NCBI GenBank assembly: GCA_002298335.1
Contig: DBNK01000009.1
Coordinates: forward strand, 1-24,059
DNA from: Thalassolituus sp. UBA674
Lineage (GTDB): Bacteria; Pseudomonadota; Gammaproteobacteria; Pseudomonadales; Oceanobacteraceae
Direction: 5' to 3'
Length of the DNA: 24,059 nt
Position 1 is the first letter of the stretch, and each line of letters opens with the position of its first letter. Made by a program: the position numbers and the translations under genes. Shown here one piece after another: positions 1 to 8,500 of this stretch. A model generated the notes under the pieces. The model had not been told where the DNA came from and searched no databases. It saw only the letters and a program-made list of their open reading frames with translations.

Positions 1-60
1 ACCGGCTGAGTGCCTCAGCCGCCCTTCGGGTGCACACCGCTGCACGGTGATGCAGTGCTG

Positions 61-85
61 CTCGCAAGCTCGCAGTCGCCATGAA
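61..85. repeat. Degenerate direct repeat, copy 1
   Basis: About 25 bases beginning CTCGCAAGCTCGC and ending GTCGCCATGAA. They resemble 200-225, which starts CTCGCTGCGCTCGC and ends in the same 11 bases. The spacing is about 139 bases. Function is unknown. Confidence 0.5.
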
Positions 86-139
86 ATGGTCGCCTTGTGA
101 GTTGCATGGCTTACAAGCCGTACTGAATAGAGTCACGTC

Positions 140-162
140 ATCCCGCGACTCGATCGCGGGAT
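140..162. repeat. 9-5-9 palindrome, copy 1
   Basis: Perfect hairpin: ATCCCGCGA, loop CTCGA, TCGCGGGAT. Copy 2 at 507-529 has the same geometry and near-identical loop, with compensating changes in the stem. This suggests selection for, or mobilisation as, a hairpin. Confidence 0.7.
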
Positions 163-199
163 CCATATATTTATTGTGTTGTTTAAACCTTGGTAGCTT

Positions 200-225
200 C
201 TCGCTGCGCTCGCGGTCGCCATGAA
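200..225. repeat. Degenerate direct repeat, copy 2
   Basis: Partner of the element at 61-85. The last 11 bases (GTCGCCATGAA) are identical and the first part is similar, with one base of length difference. It is probably a dispersed genomic repeat (inference). Confidence 0.5.
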
Positions 226-277
226 GAGTAGGGTGTTCTGGTCTTATCTGAAACTGGGGTAGAGGTAGGTCATGTCA

Positions 278-321
278 TTGCGACAACGTCGTTGCAAGGA
301 GCGCAGCGACGCGGCAATCCA
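278..321. repeat. 44-base dispersed repeat, copy 1
   Basis: Starts TTGCGACAACGTCGTTGC and ends GCGGCAATCCA. It matches 541-584 at 43 of 44 positions; the single difference is G versus A within GCGCRCGAC-type sequence. It contains an inner palindrome (CAACG-T-CGTTG) and outer complementary ends (TTGC near the start, GCAA near the end), so it behaves like a REP-type element. Confidence 0.75.
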
Positions 322-411
322 TGCCCCGTACTACTCCGCATCATTCCCGAAACACTCCTGACGCTATCTGATCGAGGCAGCTCTATCCTCACTACTGGCA
401 CCGCAAAATGG

Positions 412-449
412 ATCCTGTGGTCCATCTGACGTCGTCAGAGCCACAGGAT
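412..449. repeat. Nested hairpin element
   Basis: Outer arms ATCCTGTGG (412-420) and CCACAGGAT (441-449) enclose a second hairpin, TCTGACG-T-CGTCAGA (425-439). This is a two-tier palindrome with no coding content. It resembles the other palindromes in the cluster in beginning with ATCC and ending with GGAT. Confidence 0.65.
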
Positions 450-506
450 GACGGTGGTGGGGTTGAAGCATGACGAATAACATAAGCCATCGAAGAAAAC
501 ACCGTC

Positions 507-529
507 ACCCTGCGACTTGATCGCAGGGT
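507..529. repeat. 9-5-9 palindrome, copy 2
   Basis: ACCCTGCGA, loop CTTGA, TCGCAGGGT. Compared with 140-162, the stem differs at matching positions on both arms so that pairing is kept, and the loop differs by one base. Confidence 0.7.
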
Positions 530-540
530 CCATAACCGCT

Positions 541-584
541 TTGCGACAACGTCGTTGCAAGGAGCGCAACGACGCGGCAATCCA
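541..584. repeat. 44-base dispersed repeat, copy 2
   Basis: Same strand and orientation as 278-321 with one mismatch. It directly follows the palindrome at 507-529, so two different repeat families sit within about 80 bases of each other. Confidence 0.75.
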
Positions 585-657
585 AAGCGTTGAAAGAACA
601 CGTTATCCCCGTACTCCACTTCGTCACAAGGCGGAGACCCAATAACAGGTAGGGTTA

Positions 658-3045
658 TCAGCCTTGATACGCAGCACTGAACTTATGCCGTCGGAACACC
701 CGTAGAGTCTGTCGTTTGAGCATATTTCCGAGCAGAAACCAGGCAAACGCATAGCCCCACACCATCAGCGCCATTGACCAGCCAATCGGCTCCATAAACC
801 AACCGTAGACGGTGGCCAGGGTACCAAGAATCTGAGTCGCTTCTGTGGTGACGAACAGCTTCATGCTGGGCCAGGGTTTATCCCAGAAGTGACCATCGTT
901 ACGGGTCAGGTACAGTGTCATGTGCCCGGCAACGAGGAGTTTCAGAAAGATCAGACTCTGTACCTGAGCTTCCGGCAGCTGCCAAACGCTTTGAACCAAC
1001 CAGAAGAAAGCGAAGCTGCTGACAACCCCGGTCAGGCCTAACACCACGGACAGCGTCAGTACCCTTGGCATATTCCAGCGTACCGGATTGGCTGCTGGTC
1101 GCGCGTTATCGTAGGCAATCATCATGATCGGAAAGTCATTCAGCAATGCCAGCAGAACAATCATCACGGCAGTGACCGGATAAAACTCGAATACCAGGAT
1201 GGACAGGGTCATGAACATCAGGACACGGATAGTTTCCGTAATGCGGAAGATGGCGTATGCATTCATCCGCTCAAAAATACGCCGCGCTTCTTCAACCGCA
1301 CTGCGGATGACGCCAAGCCCCGGATCGGTGAGTACCAGATCCGCTGCTGCCCGGGCAGCATCACTGGCACCACTGACGGCGATCCCGACATCGGCCTGGC
1401 GTAATGCCGGGGCATCGTTGACGCCGTCACCGGTCATACCAACCAGATGATCACTGCTCTGCAGGGTTTTTACGATGCGGAATTTATGCTCGGGAAAGAC
1501 CTGGGCGTAACCGTCCTGCTTCAGCACCTGTTCAGCGTCGGGGGCTGTTTCTCCGGAGAAAACGTCTTCGGCGGCCGAGAAACGCTGACCGAGCCCGAGG
1601 CGACCGGCAATCTGTTTTGCGATCGCGATGTGGTCACCGGTAATCATTTTGACCGTGATACCCATCTTCTGCAGGTGGCTGATGGTTTCGGCACTGTCTT
1701 CACGCGGCGGATCATACAAGGGCAGCAGACCGAGAATCTTCCCTTGCCCCTGATCGTTTCTTTCAGCAACCACCAGTGCGCGATAGCCCGAGCCTGCTAA
1801 CGCATCGACCTGTTCCGAGACCTGCTGGCGGCTGCTGGCTGAGGCATTGGCCCAGTTGAGAATGGCTTGCGCCGCACCTTTGGCGATGGTCAGATTGCGT
1901 CCATCCAGAATGGCCTGCGCTTCTGTGAGCTTGTGTACCGGGTCAAATGGGGTGAAATGAATAACGGTACCTTTCAAAGGCGTATCGCCCAGCGCGGAGA
2001 TAATAGCGCTGTCAATGGCGTCATTACTCTCGGGTTCGGACGCCAGTGCAGCGGCCTGCAGAATATCCTCCGCCGTAAGATCACTGACCGAGACTACCTC
2101 ACCGAGTGTCAGTCGGTTCTGGGTCAGTGTGCCGGTCTTATCGGAGCAGAGGACATCCATACCCGCCAGTTCTTCGATGGCCGCAAGCCGGGACACGATC
2201 GCACCACCCCGGCTGAGTACCGTGGCACCGACGGCGAGCGTGACTGACAGCACCGCAGGTAAGGCCACAGGAATCGCTGCGACTGTCAGAATCAGGGAAA
2301 ACTTCAGCGTTTCGAGAAATGGCTCATGGCGGATTAATCCGGCAATGATCACCACTGCTACCAGTGCCAGTGTGGCGATGATCAGCGAATTGCCGATCTT
2401 CAGTACCGCCTGCTGAAAGTGGGAAAGGTTGCCTGCGCTTTTTACCAGGGCTGCGGTTTTACCAAAATAGGTATTCATGCCAGTGGCCTGAACCTGAGCC
2501 TTCATTTCGCCACTGCGGATGATTGAGCCGGAATAGGCCAGCTCACCGACTTTTTTATCCGCCGGGAGAGACTCACCGGTCAGCGCAGACTGATCAACTG
2601 ATAAATCAGAACCGTTCAGCAATCTGATATCCGCAGGTACGACATCACCGGGTTTAATGTGAACAATATCGCCGCAGACAAGCTCACGGGCCGGCAGATC
2701 CTGCCACTGACCATCGCGCAGCACGCGGGAGCGTGTCGCCAGTTTCTGTTTCAGCAGCGCAATCGCATTGTCGGCTTTATTTTCCTGCCAGAAGGCCACT
2801 CCGGCATTGATAATCAGCATCGCCAGAATGATGGCAAAGTCCGGCCAGTCGCGAGCGACTGCCGACAGAATTGCCGCTGCCTCAATCATCCAGGGAATTG
2901 GCCCCCAAAGATAACCGAGTATTTTTTTCAGCGGGTGTGCGCTTTCTTCAGCAATTTCGTTCGGCCCGTTGGCCTGTAAACGTTGTGCAGCTTCAGCTGC
3001 AGTAAGACCACTACTGATATTCGTATCTGGAAGGTTATCCGTCAT
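658..3045 (-). CDS. Plasma-membrane-type H+ P-type ATPase (type IIIA)
   Basis: A 795-residue cation-pumping ATPase that couples ATP hydrolysis to ion export, most likely protons. The order is standard: N-terminal cation-ATPase region (about 10-75), first membrane pair (about 43-85), actuator domain with TGES at 156-159, M3/M4 with PVALP near 259-263, phosphorylation site DKTGTLT at 302-308 (Asp302), nucleotide-binding domain, hinge motif TGDGVNDAPAL at 538-548, then six C-terminal helices. The M6 stretch LLNDFPIMMIAYDN (631-644) is the signature of the fungal/plant/archaeal proton-pump branch. Asp637 aligns with the proton-binding Asp of plant AHA2 (family knowledge). Length is typical of bacterial members. 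No potassium- or heavy-metal-binding domains are seen. The ATG at 3045 has only a weak GGA upstream. The gene is separated from pgm by that gene's terminator, so it is transcribed alone. Likely roles are pH homeostasis or membrane energisation (inference). Confidence 0.93.
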   Translation of the reverse strand: MTDNLPDTNISSGLTAAEAAQRLQANGPNEIAEESAHPLKKILGYLWGPIPWMIEAAAILSAVARDWPDFAIILAMLIINAGVAFWQENKADNAIALLKQKLATRSRVLRDGQWQDLPARELVCGDIVHIKPGDVVPADIRLLNGSDLSVDQSALTGESLPADKKVGELAYSGSIIRSGEMKAQVQATGMNTYFGKTAALVKSAGNLSHFQQAVLKIGNSLIIATLALVAVVIIAGLIRHEPFLETLKFSLILTVAAIPVALPAVLSVTLAVGATVLSRGGAIVSRLAAIEELAGMDVLCSDKTGTLTQNRLTLGEVVSVSDLTAEDILQAAALASEPESNDAIDSAIISALGDTPLKGTVIHFTPFDPVHKLTEAQAILDGRNLTIAKGAAQAILNWANASASSRQQVSEQVDALAGSGYRALVVAERNDQGQGKILGLLPLYDPPREDSAETISHLQKMGITVKMITGDHIAIAKQIAGRLGLGQRFSAAEDVFSGETAPDAEQVLKQDGYAQVFPEHKFRIVKTLQSSDHLVGMTGDGVNDAPALRQADVGIAVSGASDAARAAADLVLTDPGLGVIRSAVEEARRIFERMNAYAIFRITETIRVLMFMTLSILVFEFYPVTAVMIVLLALLNDFPIMMIAYDNARPAANPVRWNMPRVLTLSVVLGLTGVVSSFAFFWLVQSVWQLPEAQVQSLIFLKLLVAGHMTLYLTRNDGHFWDKPWPSMKLFVTTEATQILGTLATVYGWFMEPIGWSMALMVWGYAFAWFLLGNMLKRQTLRVFRRHKFSAAYQG

Positions 3046-3107
3046 GATGCAGTGTCCAACAAAAAAGAAACGTCTGCCGCCGATGGCAGAACCGGGTAAG
3101 TCCTACT

Positions 3108-3149
3108 GTTATACCCAAGGCAGGGCAGGCAGACGCTGACATATGTCAG
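3108..3149 (-). promoter_or_regulatory. Candidate promoter and palindromic operator of the ATPase gene
   Basis: A perfect 14-bp palindrome, CTGACATATGTCAG, lies at 3136-3149. On the minus strand a good -10 hexamer, TATAAC, lies at 3113-3108, with no good -35 at the usual distance. If transcription starts about 7 bases after the hexamer (near 3101), the palindrome is centred about 41-42 bases upstream, the classic place for an activator that replaces the -35 element. The hexamer and palindrome are seen; the start site and activator are inference. Confidence 0.4.
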
Positions 3150-3226
3150 GAAGTGGAGTGAATTATCGATTCCGGCTCTGGGGCTGTACTTATGATGGTG
3201 CAAATGCACTAAGGTTGCAGCGTCCG

Positions 3227-3247
3227 GGTAGCAGCATAGCTGCTGCC
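3227..3247 (+). other. Strong hairpin followed by TTTATT
   Basis: GGTAGCAGC, loop ATA, GCTGCTGCC form a 9-bp stem with one G-U pair, followed by TTTATT on the plus strand. It could be a weak plus-strand terminator or the end of a small RNA, but no plus-strand gene ends nearby. Confidence 0.3.
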
Positions 3248-3371
3248 TTTATTGGGCCGCACTCTGTTGTTTCCGGCGCCCACTTTCAGGCAAGGACATA
3301 CAGAGAGTAGCCATCATGGAAGTGATGCGGTTTTGGGGAAGGCATGATCTGGTGTATTTTCTTTCGGCCAT

Positions 3372-3404
3372 TAAAAAAGCCCCGACCGTCTCCAGTCAGG
3401 GCTT
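3372..3404 (-). terminator. Rho-independent terminator of pgm
   Basis: On the minus strand, AAGCCCTGAC pairs with GTCGGGGCTT across a short loop and is followed by a run of T. It lies 27 bases past the pgm stop codon and separates pgm from the downstream ATPase gene. Confidence 0.85.
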
Positions 3405-3430
3405 GATAATCAGGCTTACGTTTCTAAAAC

Positions 3431-5074
3431 TTAAACTCCTGCTGACTTAAAGGTCGCGCTGACCATCGCCTGTGCTTCTTCGATGATCTGAGCAAGGTGC
3501 TCTTCGCCTTTAAAGCTTTCCGCGTAGATCTTATAGATCTCTTCGGTGCCGGATGGGCGCGCAGCAAACCAGCCGTTTTCGGTGGTGACCTTCAGGCCGC
3601 CAATGGCTGCGCCATTGCCCGAAGCATGAGTCAGTTTCTGAGTGATTTCTTCACCGGCCAGTTTCTCCGCCGTCACGTCATCCGCACTCAGCTTCTTCAG
3701 TACAGCTTTTTGCGGGCCGGTGGCCGGTGCATCAATCCGCTTATACACAGGTGCAGAGAATTTCTCCGTCAGTGCCAGGTAATGCTCACCCGGGTCTTTA
3801 CCGGTAACGGCTTTAATTTCTGCGGCCAGCAGAGCGAGAATGATGCCGTCTTTGTCGGTCGACCATACGGTACCGTCCTTACGCAGGAAGGACGCCCCTG
3901 CACTTTCTTCACCACCGAAGCCGAACTTGCCGGTATACAGGCCATCAACGAACCATTTAAAGCCCACTGGTACTTCAGACAGTTTCTTGCCTAAGTCGGC
4001 AGCTACCCGGTCAATCATGCTGGAAGACACCAGCGTTTTACCGATGGCCAGGTCATCAGCCCACTGTGGACGGTGGGTGTAGAGGTAGTTAATGGCTACC
4101 GCGAGGTAGTGGTTCGGGTTCATCAAGCCAACGGACGGGGTCACGATGCCGTGGCGGTCGTAATCCGGGTCATTCCCCAAAGCGATATCAAAATCGTCTT
4201 TCATACCGATCAGACCGGCCATGGCGTAAGGGCTGGAGCAGTCCATACGGATCTTGCCGTCTTTATCCAGCGTCATAAATGAGAAGGTCGGGTCGACTTT
4301 CTTGTTCACCACGGTGATATCGAGACCGTAGGTCTCGGCAATGACATCCCAGTAGGCGATCCCTGAACCACCCAGTGGGTCAACCCCGATCTTCACGCCA
4401 GCTTTGGCAATGGCTTCCATATCAATGACGTTCTTCAGGTCATCAACATACGGCTTAATGTAGTCGTATTCAGTTACCAGATCCGAAGCCCAGGCTTCAG
4501 CGAAGTCCATGCGGACGACTTCTTTACTGCCGCTGGTGATGATCTCGTTGGCACGATCCTGAATCTGTGAAGTGATGTCCGTATCCGCCGGGCCGCCATT
4601 TGGTGGGTTGTACTTGAAGCCGCCGTCCTGCGGTGGGTTGTGCGATGGTGTGATGACCACACCGTCGGCCAGCTCAGTAGTCCTGCCATTGTTGTAGGTC
4701 AGAATGGCATGCGAGATTACGGGGGTTGGCGTGTATCCACGTCCTTCCTGCACTCGCACGTGGATGTCGTTGGCAACCAGCACTTCAATGGCCGTGATGA
4801 AGGCACACTCCGACAGGGCGTGGGTATCCATGCCGATATAGAGTGGGCCGGTAATGCTGTGTTGCTGACGGTATTCCACCAAAGCCTGGCAGATGGCAGC
4901 AATATGAGTCTCGTTGAAGGAACCGTTTGAAGAGCTCCCCCGGTGACCTGAGGTGCCGAAGCTCACCAGCGTTTCGGTAGTGGGCTGACGGACATAATAG
5001 TCAGCAACGAGGCGGGGGATGTTAGCCAGGTCGGTATCAAGCGCTTTCTGGCCAGCTCTTTCATGTGTACTCAT
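3431..5074 (-). CDS. pgm: Phosphoglucomutase, alpha-D-glucose-specific
   Basis: Interconverts glucose 1-phosphate and glucose 6-phosphate in the cytoplasm, linking glycolysis to glycogen, sugar-nucleotide and envelope polysaccharide synthesis. The protein follows E. coli Pgm along its length: FGTSGHRGSS near the N-terminus, catalytic serine loop TPSHNPP, metal loop DPDYDRHG, sugar-binding GGEESAGASF, and phosphate-binding RPSGTEEIYKIY near the C-terminus. The frame can be extended six codons to a TTG at 5092. I prefer the ATG at 5074 because it has AAGGA nine bases upstream and gives MSTHERAGQ, matching the E. coli start MAIHNRAGQ. That gives 547 residues, against 546 in E. coli. It is monocistronic, with its own terminator at 3372-3404, and diverges from the large plus-strand gene starting at 5532. 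Confidence 0.97.
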   Translation of the reverse strand: MSTHERAGQKALDTDLANIPRLVADYYVRQPTTETLVSFGTSGHRGSSSNGSFNETHIAAICQALVEYRQQHSITGPLYIGMDTHALSECAFITAIEVLVANDIHVRVQEGRGYTPTPVISHAILTYNNGRTTELADGVVITPSHNPPQDGGFKYNPPNGGPADTDITSQIQDRANEIITSGSKEVVRMDFAEAWASDLVTEYDYIKPYVDDLKNVIDMEAIAKAGVKIGVDPLGGSGIAYWDVIAETYGLDITVVNKKVDPTFSFMTLDKDGKIRMDCSSPYAMAGLIGMKDDFDIALGNDPDYDRHGIVTPSVGLMNPNHYLAVAINYLYTHRPQWADDLAIGKTLVSSSMIDRVAADLGKKLSEVPVGFKWFVDGLYTGKFGFGGEESAGASFLRKDGTVWSTDKDGIILALLAAEIKAVTGKDPGEHYLALTEKFSAPVYKRIDAPATGPQKAVLKKLSADDVTAEKLAGEEITQKLTHASGNGAAIGGLKVTTENGWFAARPSGTEEIYKIYAESFKGEEHLAQIIEEAQAMVSATFKSAGV

Positions 5075-5092
5075 GCAGAGAGTTCCTTGCAA

Positions 5093-5531
5093 ATCAGATG
5101 ACTAAAACCTCCATTGTAGCCTTCTGTTTGTTACACCTTCCAGACAGATTAGGAAGAATGGCAATAGAGGCATCTGCTGAAAACGCTGCTTTGTTATGTC
5201 GGGCGCATCCAGAGAGTACTCTTTGTACCTGGGAATGCTGATTTTCTCAGCTTGAAACTTCTGACAACTTTGTAGCTGTGTTGCTTGCCTGAACACTGTG
5301 AGTTTGAACAATGCAATGTAATAAGTTGGACTCACCGGATCGATCTTTTGAGTTCAGGTTCATCTGAAAGTGTGAGTAAAAATAGCTGTCATACGTAGTT
5401 TGTCCGTCATAGTGCCCAATCTCGTCACTTCCAATGGGTGTGTCATCACACAACAAGCGGTATGATTCCTGAAATTTCATTCAGGATAAACCTGAAATTA
5501 ATCTGGAATCTTTTCGTACACAGGACGTTTT
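5093..5531. other. Divergent intergenic region
   Basis: About 440 bases between pgm and the large propeller gene, fairly AT-rich. It should hold both promoters, but I cannot place -35/-10 pairs with confidence. Visible structures: GTGTG-TCAT-CACAC at 5438-5451; hairpin CCTGAA/TTCAGG at 5468-5485; and a 9-base direct repeat CCTGAAATT at 5468-5476 and 5491-5499, just upstream of the propeller gene. Two overlapping minus-strand frames (5102-5335 and 5247-5480) lack a good ribosome-binding site and recognisable content. Confidence 0.5.
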
Positions 5532-8500
5532 ATGCCCCGGGTATTTTCTTTCAGGAAAGCGCTTACCTGCCTGACCGCCGTTGCTTCTTCATTTTTCATT
5601 TCAACCCTCCATGCAGCTCTGGTTGATATCAAAGAGCAGGATGAGGTCGTGTATGCGCTTTACTCAGCGCCAAATAAGATCGTCAGATACGACCTGAAGC
5701 AGGAGAGATTTCTCAGTGAGATTTCACTGACATCTTATCCATCAGCGTTTGAAATCGATGCTTCTCATATCTATGTGGGTCTGGATAGAGAGATCCGGCG
5801 TATGACTCTGTCGGGTACTTCAAATACTTTTGTTCGTAACGCTGGAAGTACGGTTACGGACATGACTTCAGTAGGGAAGTACTTATTTGCAAGGGAAGAG
5901 GAAGATTCAGTTCTCTCAATAGATAAAGATGATCTTTCATTAGTTGAAAGGCATGATGCACTAACTCCAGGTAGTTCTTATATAGGTTCCGAAATACAAA
6001 GTGCCTACTACTATAGAACAGTAATACAAGGTCCTGCAGATATTTATAAGGTGTCCATCAACGCAGATGGAACCACAGAGAGTGAGGATGATTCACCTTA
6101 TCATGGTGATTATCCGGATGCTGCAAATCTGTTTATGAATTCATCGGAAAGTAAAGTCTTTGATGATGCTGGTATCGTTTATCTGACAGATACTTTGGAA
6201 TATGCTGGAAGCCTCTCTGGTGTTGCGCATTTGATGACATTCAAAGATGACAATCCGATCATCCTTAGGGATGACGAAGTTATTGTTTTCGATCAGAACC
6301 TGATTGAACAGGGAAGAATCAGCTCCGTAGCTGGAGCGAATTTTCTATCAGAGTACGGAGATATTGTATTTCTCTTTCAGAGTACAGATGTCTCGACTTT
6401 AAATGTGACTAAATATGACATTTCAAAATATGAACTGCCGCAGCCGGGAGATCCTCTTAATCCAGAGGGGTTTCAGTACACCCCTGAAATTTATGAGCAG
6501 AATGGTGGTTCAGTCATTTATTTGTATGATAAAGAAAGCCTGAATGTTTTTCGGTGGGATATGATCTCTGGTAAGTATCTGACATCACTGAAAATTAATA
6601 CTCCACTATTGTTGTTGAGCTACTCGGAGAGTCACAATCGTCTCTATGTTGGTTATGAAGATGGAAGTATTTCATATTTTGATCTGTCGGAAGATGATCC
6701 GGAGGAAGTTGATTTTACAGTTCTGACTATGGGTATTCATGGACTTAAGGCATTTGATAATTACCTTTTTGCTGTGGACTATTCCGGCGCCTGGAATACT
6801 CAGTATCTCTTTGATAACGGGGGAAGTCTTCTTAGCTCGGCAGAGTGGCGCTATTACAGTAAAGTTTATCTGTGGAATCCTGAAAACAGTCGGATGTATT
6901 ATTTTCAGGATGATAGCTCTCCCAATGATGTTGGCTGGACGGATATAAATGTTGAAACTGGGATCATTGGTGATGACGGAGATTCTCTTTACCATGGCGA
7001 CATCATAAACCCTGAGCCTCCATTGATATTGATTGATAGTAATCAACTACTACTGAGTGGATCCGGACAAATAATGGACCCTGCAGCTACCCTGGAAGTG
7101 GTTGATTATCTGTCAAACGCAATATCAGATTCGATATGGAGCGAAGGACAACTGGTGACCGTAACTCAGCGTGGGTATAAATATCAGCTTTGGGGAAGTA
7201 ATTACGAGCTTAAGTTCCAGAGACGTATCGATTCGATTCATCCAATCAGAATTTTCATATACAACGAAACATTGACTATGGTGTCTGATCCGGAAGGTAT
7301 ACCCGTTTTTACTGAATTTGGCGTGAATGATGATCAGGATGATGATGGTACATATGATCTTTTTGATAACTGCCCTTTTGAGGCTAATGTCGATCAGAGC
7401 GATAAAGACGGGGATACGCATGGTGATACATGTGATGACGATGACGATGACGACGGAATTCCTGATTCAATAGAATTAGAATATGGCCTTAATCCACTGA
7501 ACAAAAACGATGCTGATTGGGATCTTGATAATGATGGGTATTCAAATTTTGTTGAATTCAGGGCAAAAAGTGATCTGTCTGATAATGATTCGGTCCCTCC
7601 CATAGTTAGTTCCTTTTCAGAGAACTTTAACGATCAGGATCTGGGGTACCTTTACAACATGTCGGATACCCCCTGGAGACTTTCCGAAAATGGTATTGGA
7701 AATACATATGCATTGAAGTCGACTGATTACCTCAAGAATGGCGAGGTGTCTTCAGTCTACATCACGTCTAATTTCTCGGAAGGAGCTTTATTTTTTAAAT
7801 TTAAAATGGGCGAAAGTGCTGACGATTACTCGGTTATGGCATTGATCGATGGTGATGTGGCTGATTACGCTACCACCAGAGAGTTCGAATGGAACTATTT
7901 CAGGGCAGACGTAGATTCAGGTGTCCACACAATTGAAATCCGGGTTTATGCATATGATGAAGAACCGGATGAAAGAAGTAGTTATTATCTTGATGATCTG
8001 GCATTTGGTTCAGACATAGACGAAGACTGGATACTTGAGCCTGATGATAACTGTCCTACTGTTCACAACCCATCTCAGGATGATGAAGACCTGAACGGCA
8101 TTGGAGACGACTGTGAGGGTGAGTATAGCGACGATGACGAGGATGGAGTTCAGCGTTGGCAGGACAATTGTCCTGATTTATACAACCCCGATCAAATGAA
8201 CATGGATTACGATAGTTTTGGTGATATCTGTGACGATGACGTTGATGGAGACAGGGTTCCGGATGATCTGGAAGCTCTCTACAGCTTTTTGGACCCTGCG
8301 AACCCCTATGATGGCGGTGGTGATTTCGATGAAGATGGAATGACCAATGCTCAGGAAATATTGGCAGGTACTGATCCTGAGGTTAAAAGCGAAAGGGTCA
8401 CCATTGATCTCCTTGATTATTTTCCACTTGGCATTATCAAAATTACGGGTTCCGATGGTAACCAGTCTAATATCTGGCCGACAGGAAATAAAAATGAGTA

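Larger units (their letters stand above)
1..657. other. Gene-free repeat-rich stretch
   Basis: I see no convincing gene here. The only long reading frame (392-619, minus) runs straight through palindromic repeats and has no protein-like features. The stretch holds at least four kinds of short repeat, listed separately: a degenerate direct repeat at 61-85 and 200-225; a 9-5-9 hairpin palindrome at 140-162 and 507-529; a nearly identical 44-base element at 278-321 and 541-584; and a nested hairpin at 412-449. There is also a 7-bp hairpin at 4-20 (GGCTGAG/CTCAGCC). The stretch lies beyond the 3' end of the minus-strand ATPase gene. I see no classical T-tailed terminator there, so the repeats may form the 3' end of that transcript (inference). 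Confidence 0.7.
3046..3430. other. Intergenic region between pgm and the ATPase gene
   Basis: 385 bases without a supportable gene. It contains the candidate ATPase promoter/operator (3108-3149), an inverted repeat CGTCTGCC/GGCAGACG (3071-3078, 3128-3135), a strong 9-bp hairpin at 3227-3247 and the pgm terminator (3372-3404). A plus-strand frame from ATG 3316 runs into the pgm terminator and is not credible. Confidence 0.6.

Noticed and set aside
392..619. 75-codon minus-strand frame in the repeat region
   Set aside because: It is composed of palindromic repeats, has no protein-like domain pattern and no good ribosome-binding site.
3199..3217. GTGCAAATGCAC and TGCACTAAGGTTGCA as possible NtrC sites
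   Set aside because: The half-site order and spacing are wrong for the TGCAC/GTGCA pair, and there is no -24/-12 promoter nearby.
3316..3450. 44-codon plus-strand frame beginning MEVMRFWGRHD
   Set aside because: It reads through the pgm terminator and into the pgm coding sequence on the other strand, with no homologous continuation.
5090..5092. TTG start extending pgm by six codons
   Set aside because: The ATG at 5074 has a well-placed AAGGA and matches the start of E. coli Pgm.
5438..5451. GTGTG-TCAT-CACAC as a possible CRP site
   Set aside because: The spacing and arms do not fit TGTGA-N6-TCACA. It is kept only as an inverted repeat.
5247..5480. 77-codon minus-strand frame upstream of pgm (MKFQESYRLLCDD...)
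   Set aside because: It shows some protein-like composition at the start, but there is no usable ribosome-binding site and no recognised family. It overlaps another spurious frame and occupies the region needed for the divergent promoters. Conservation would be required to revive it.
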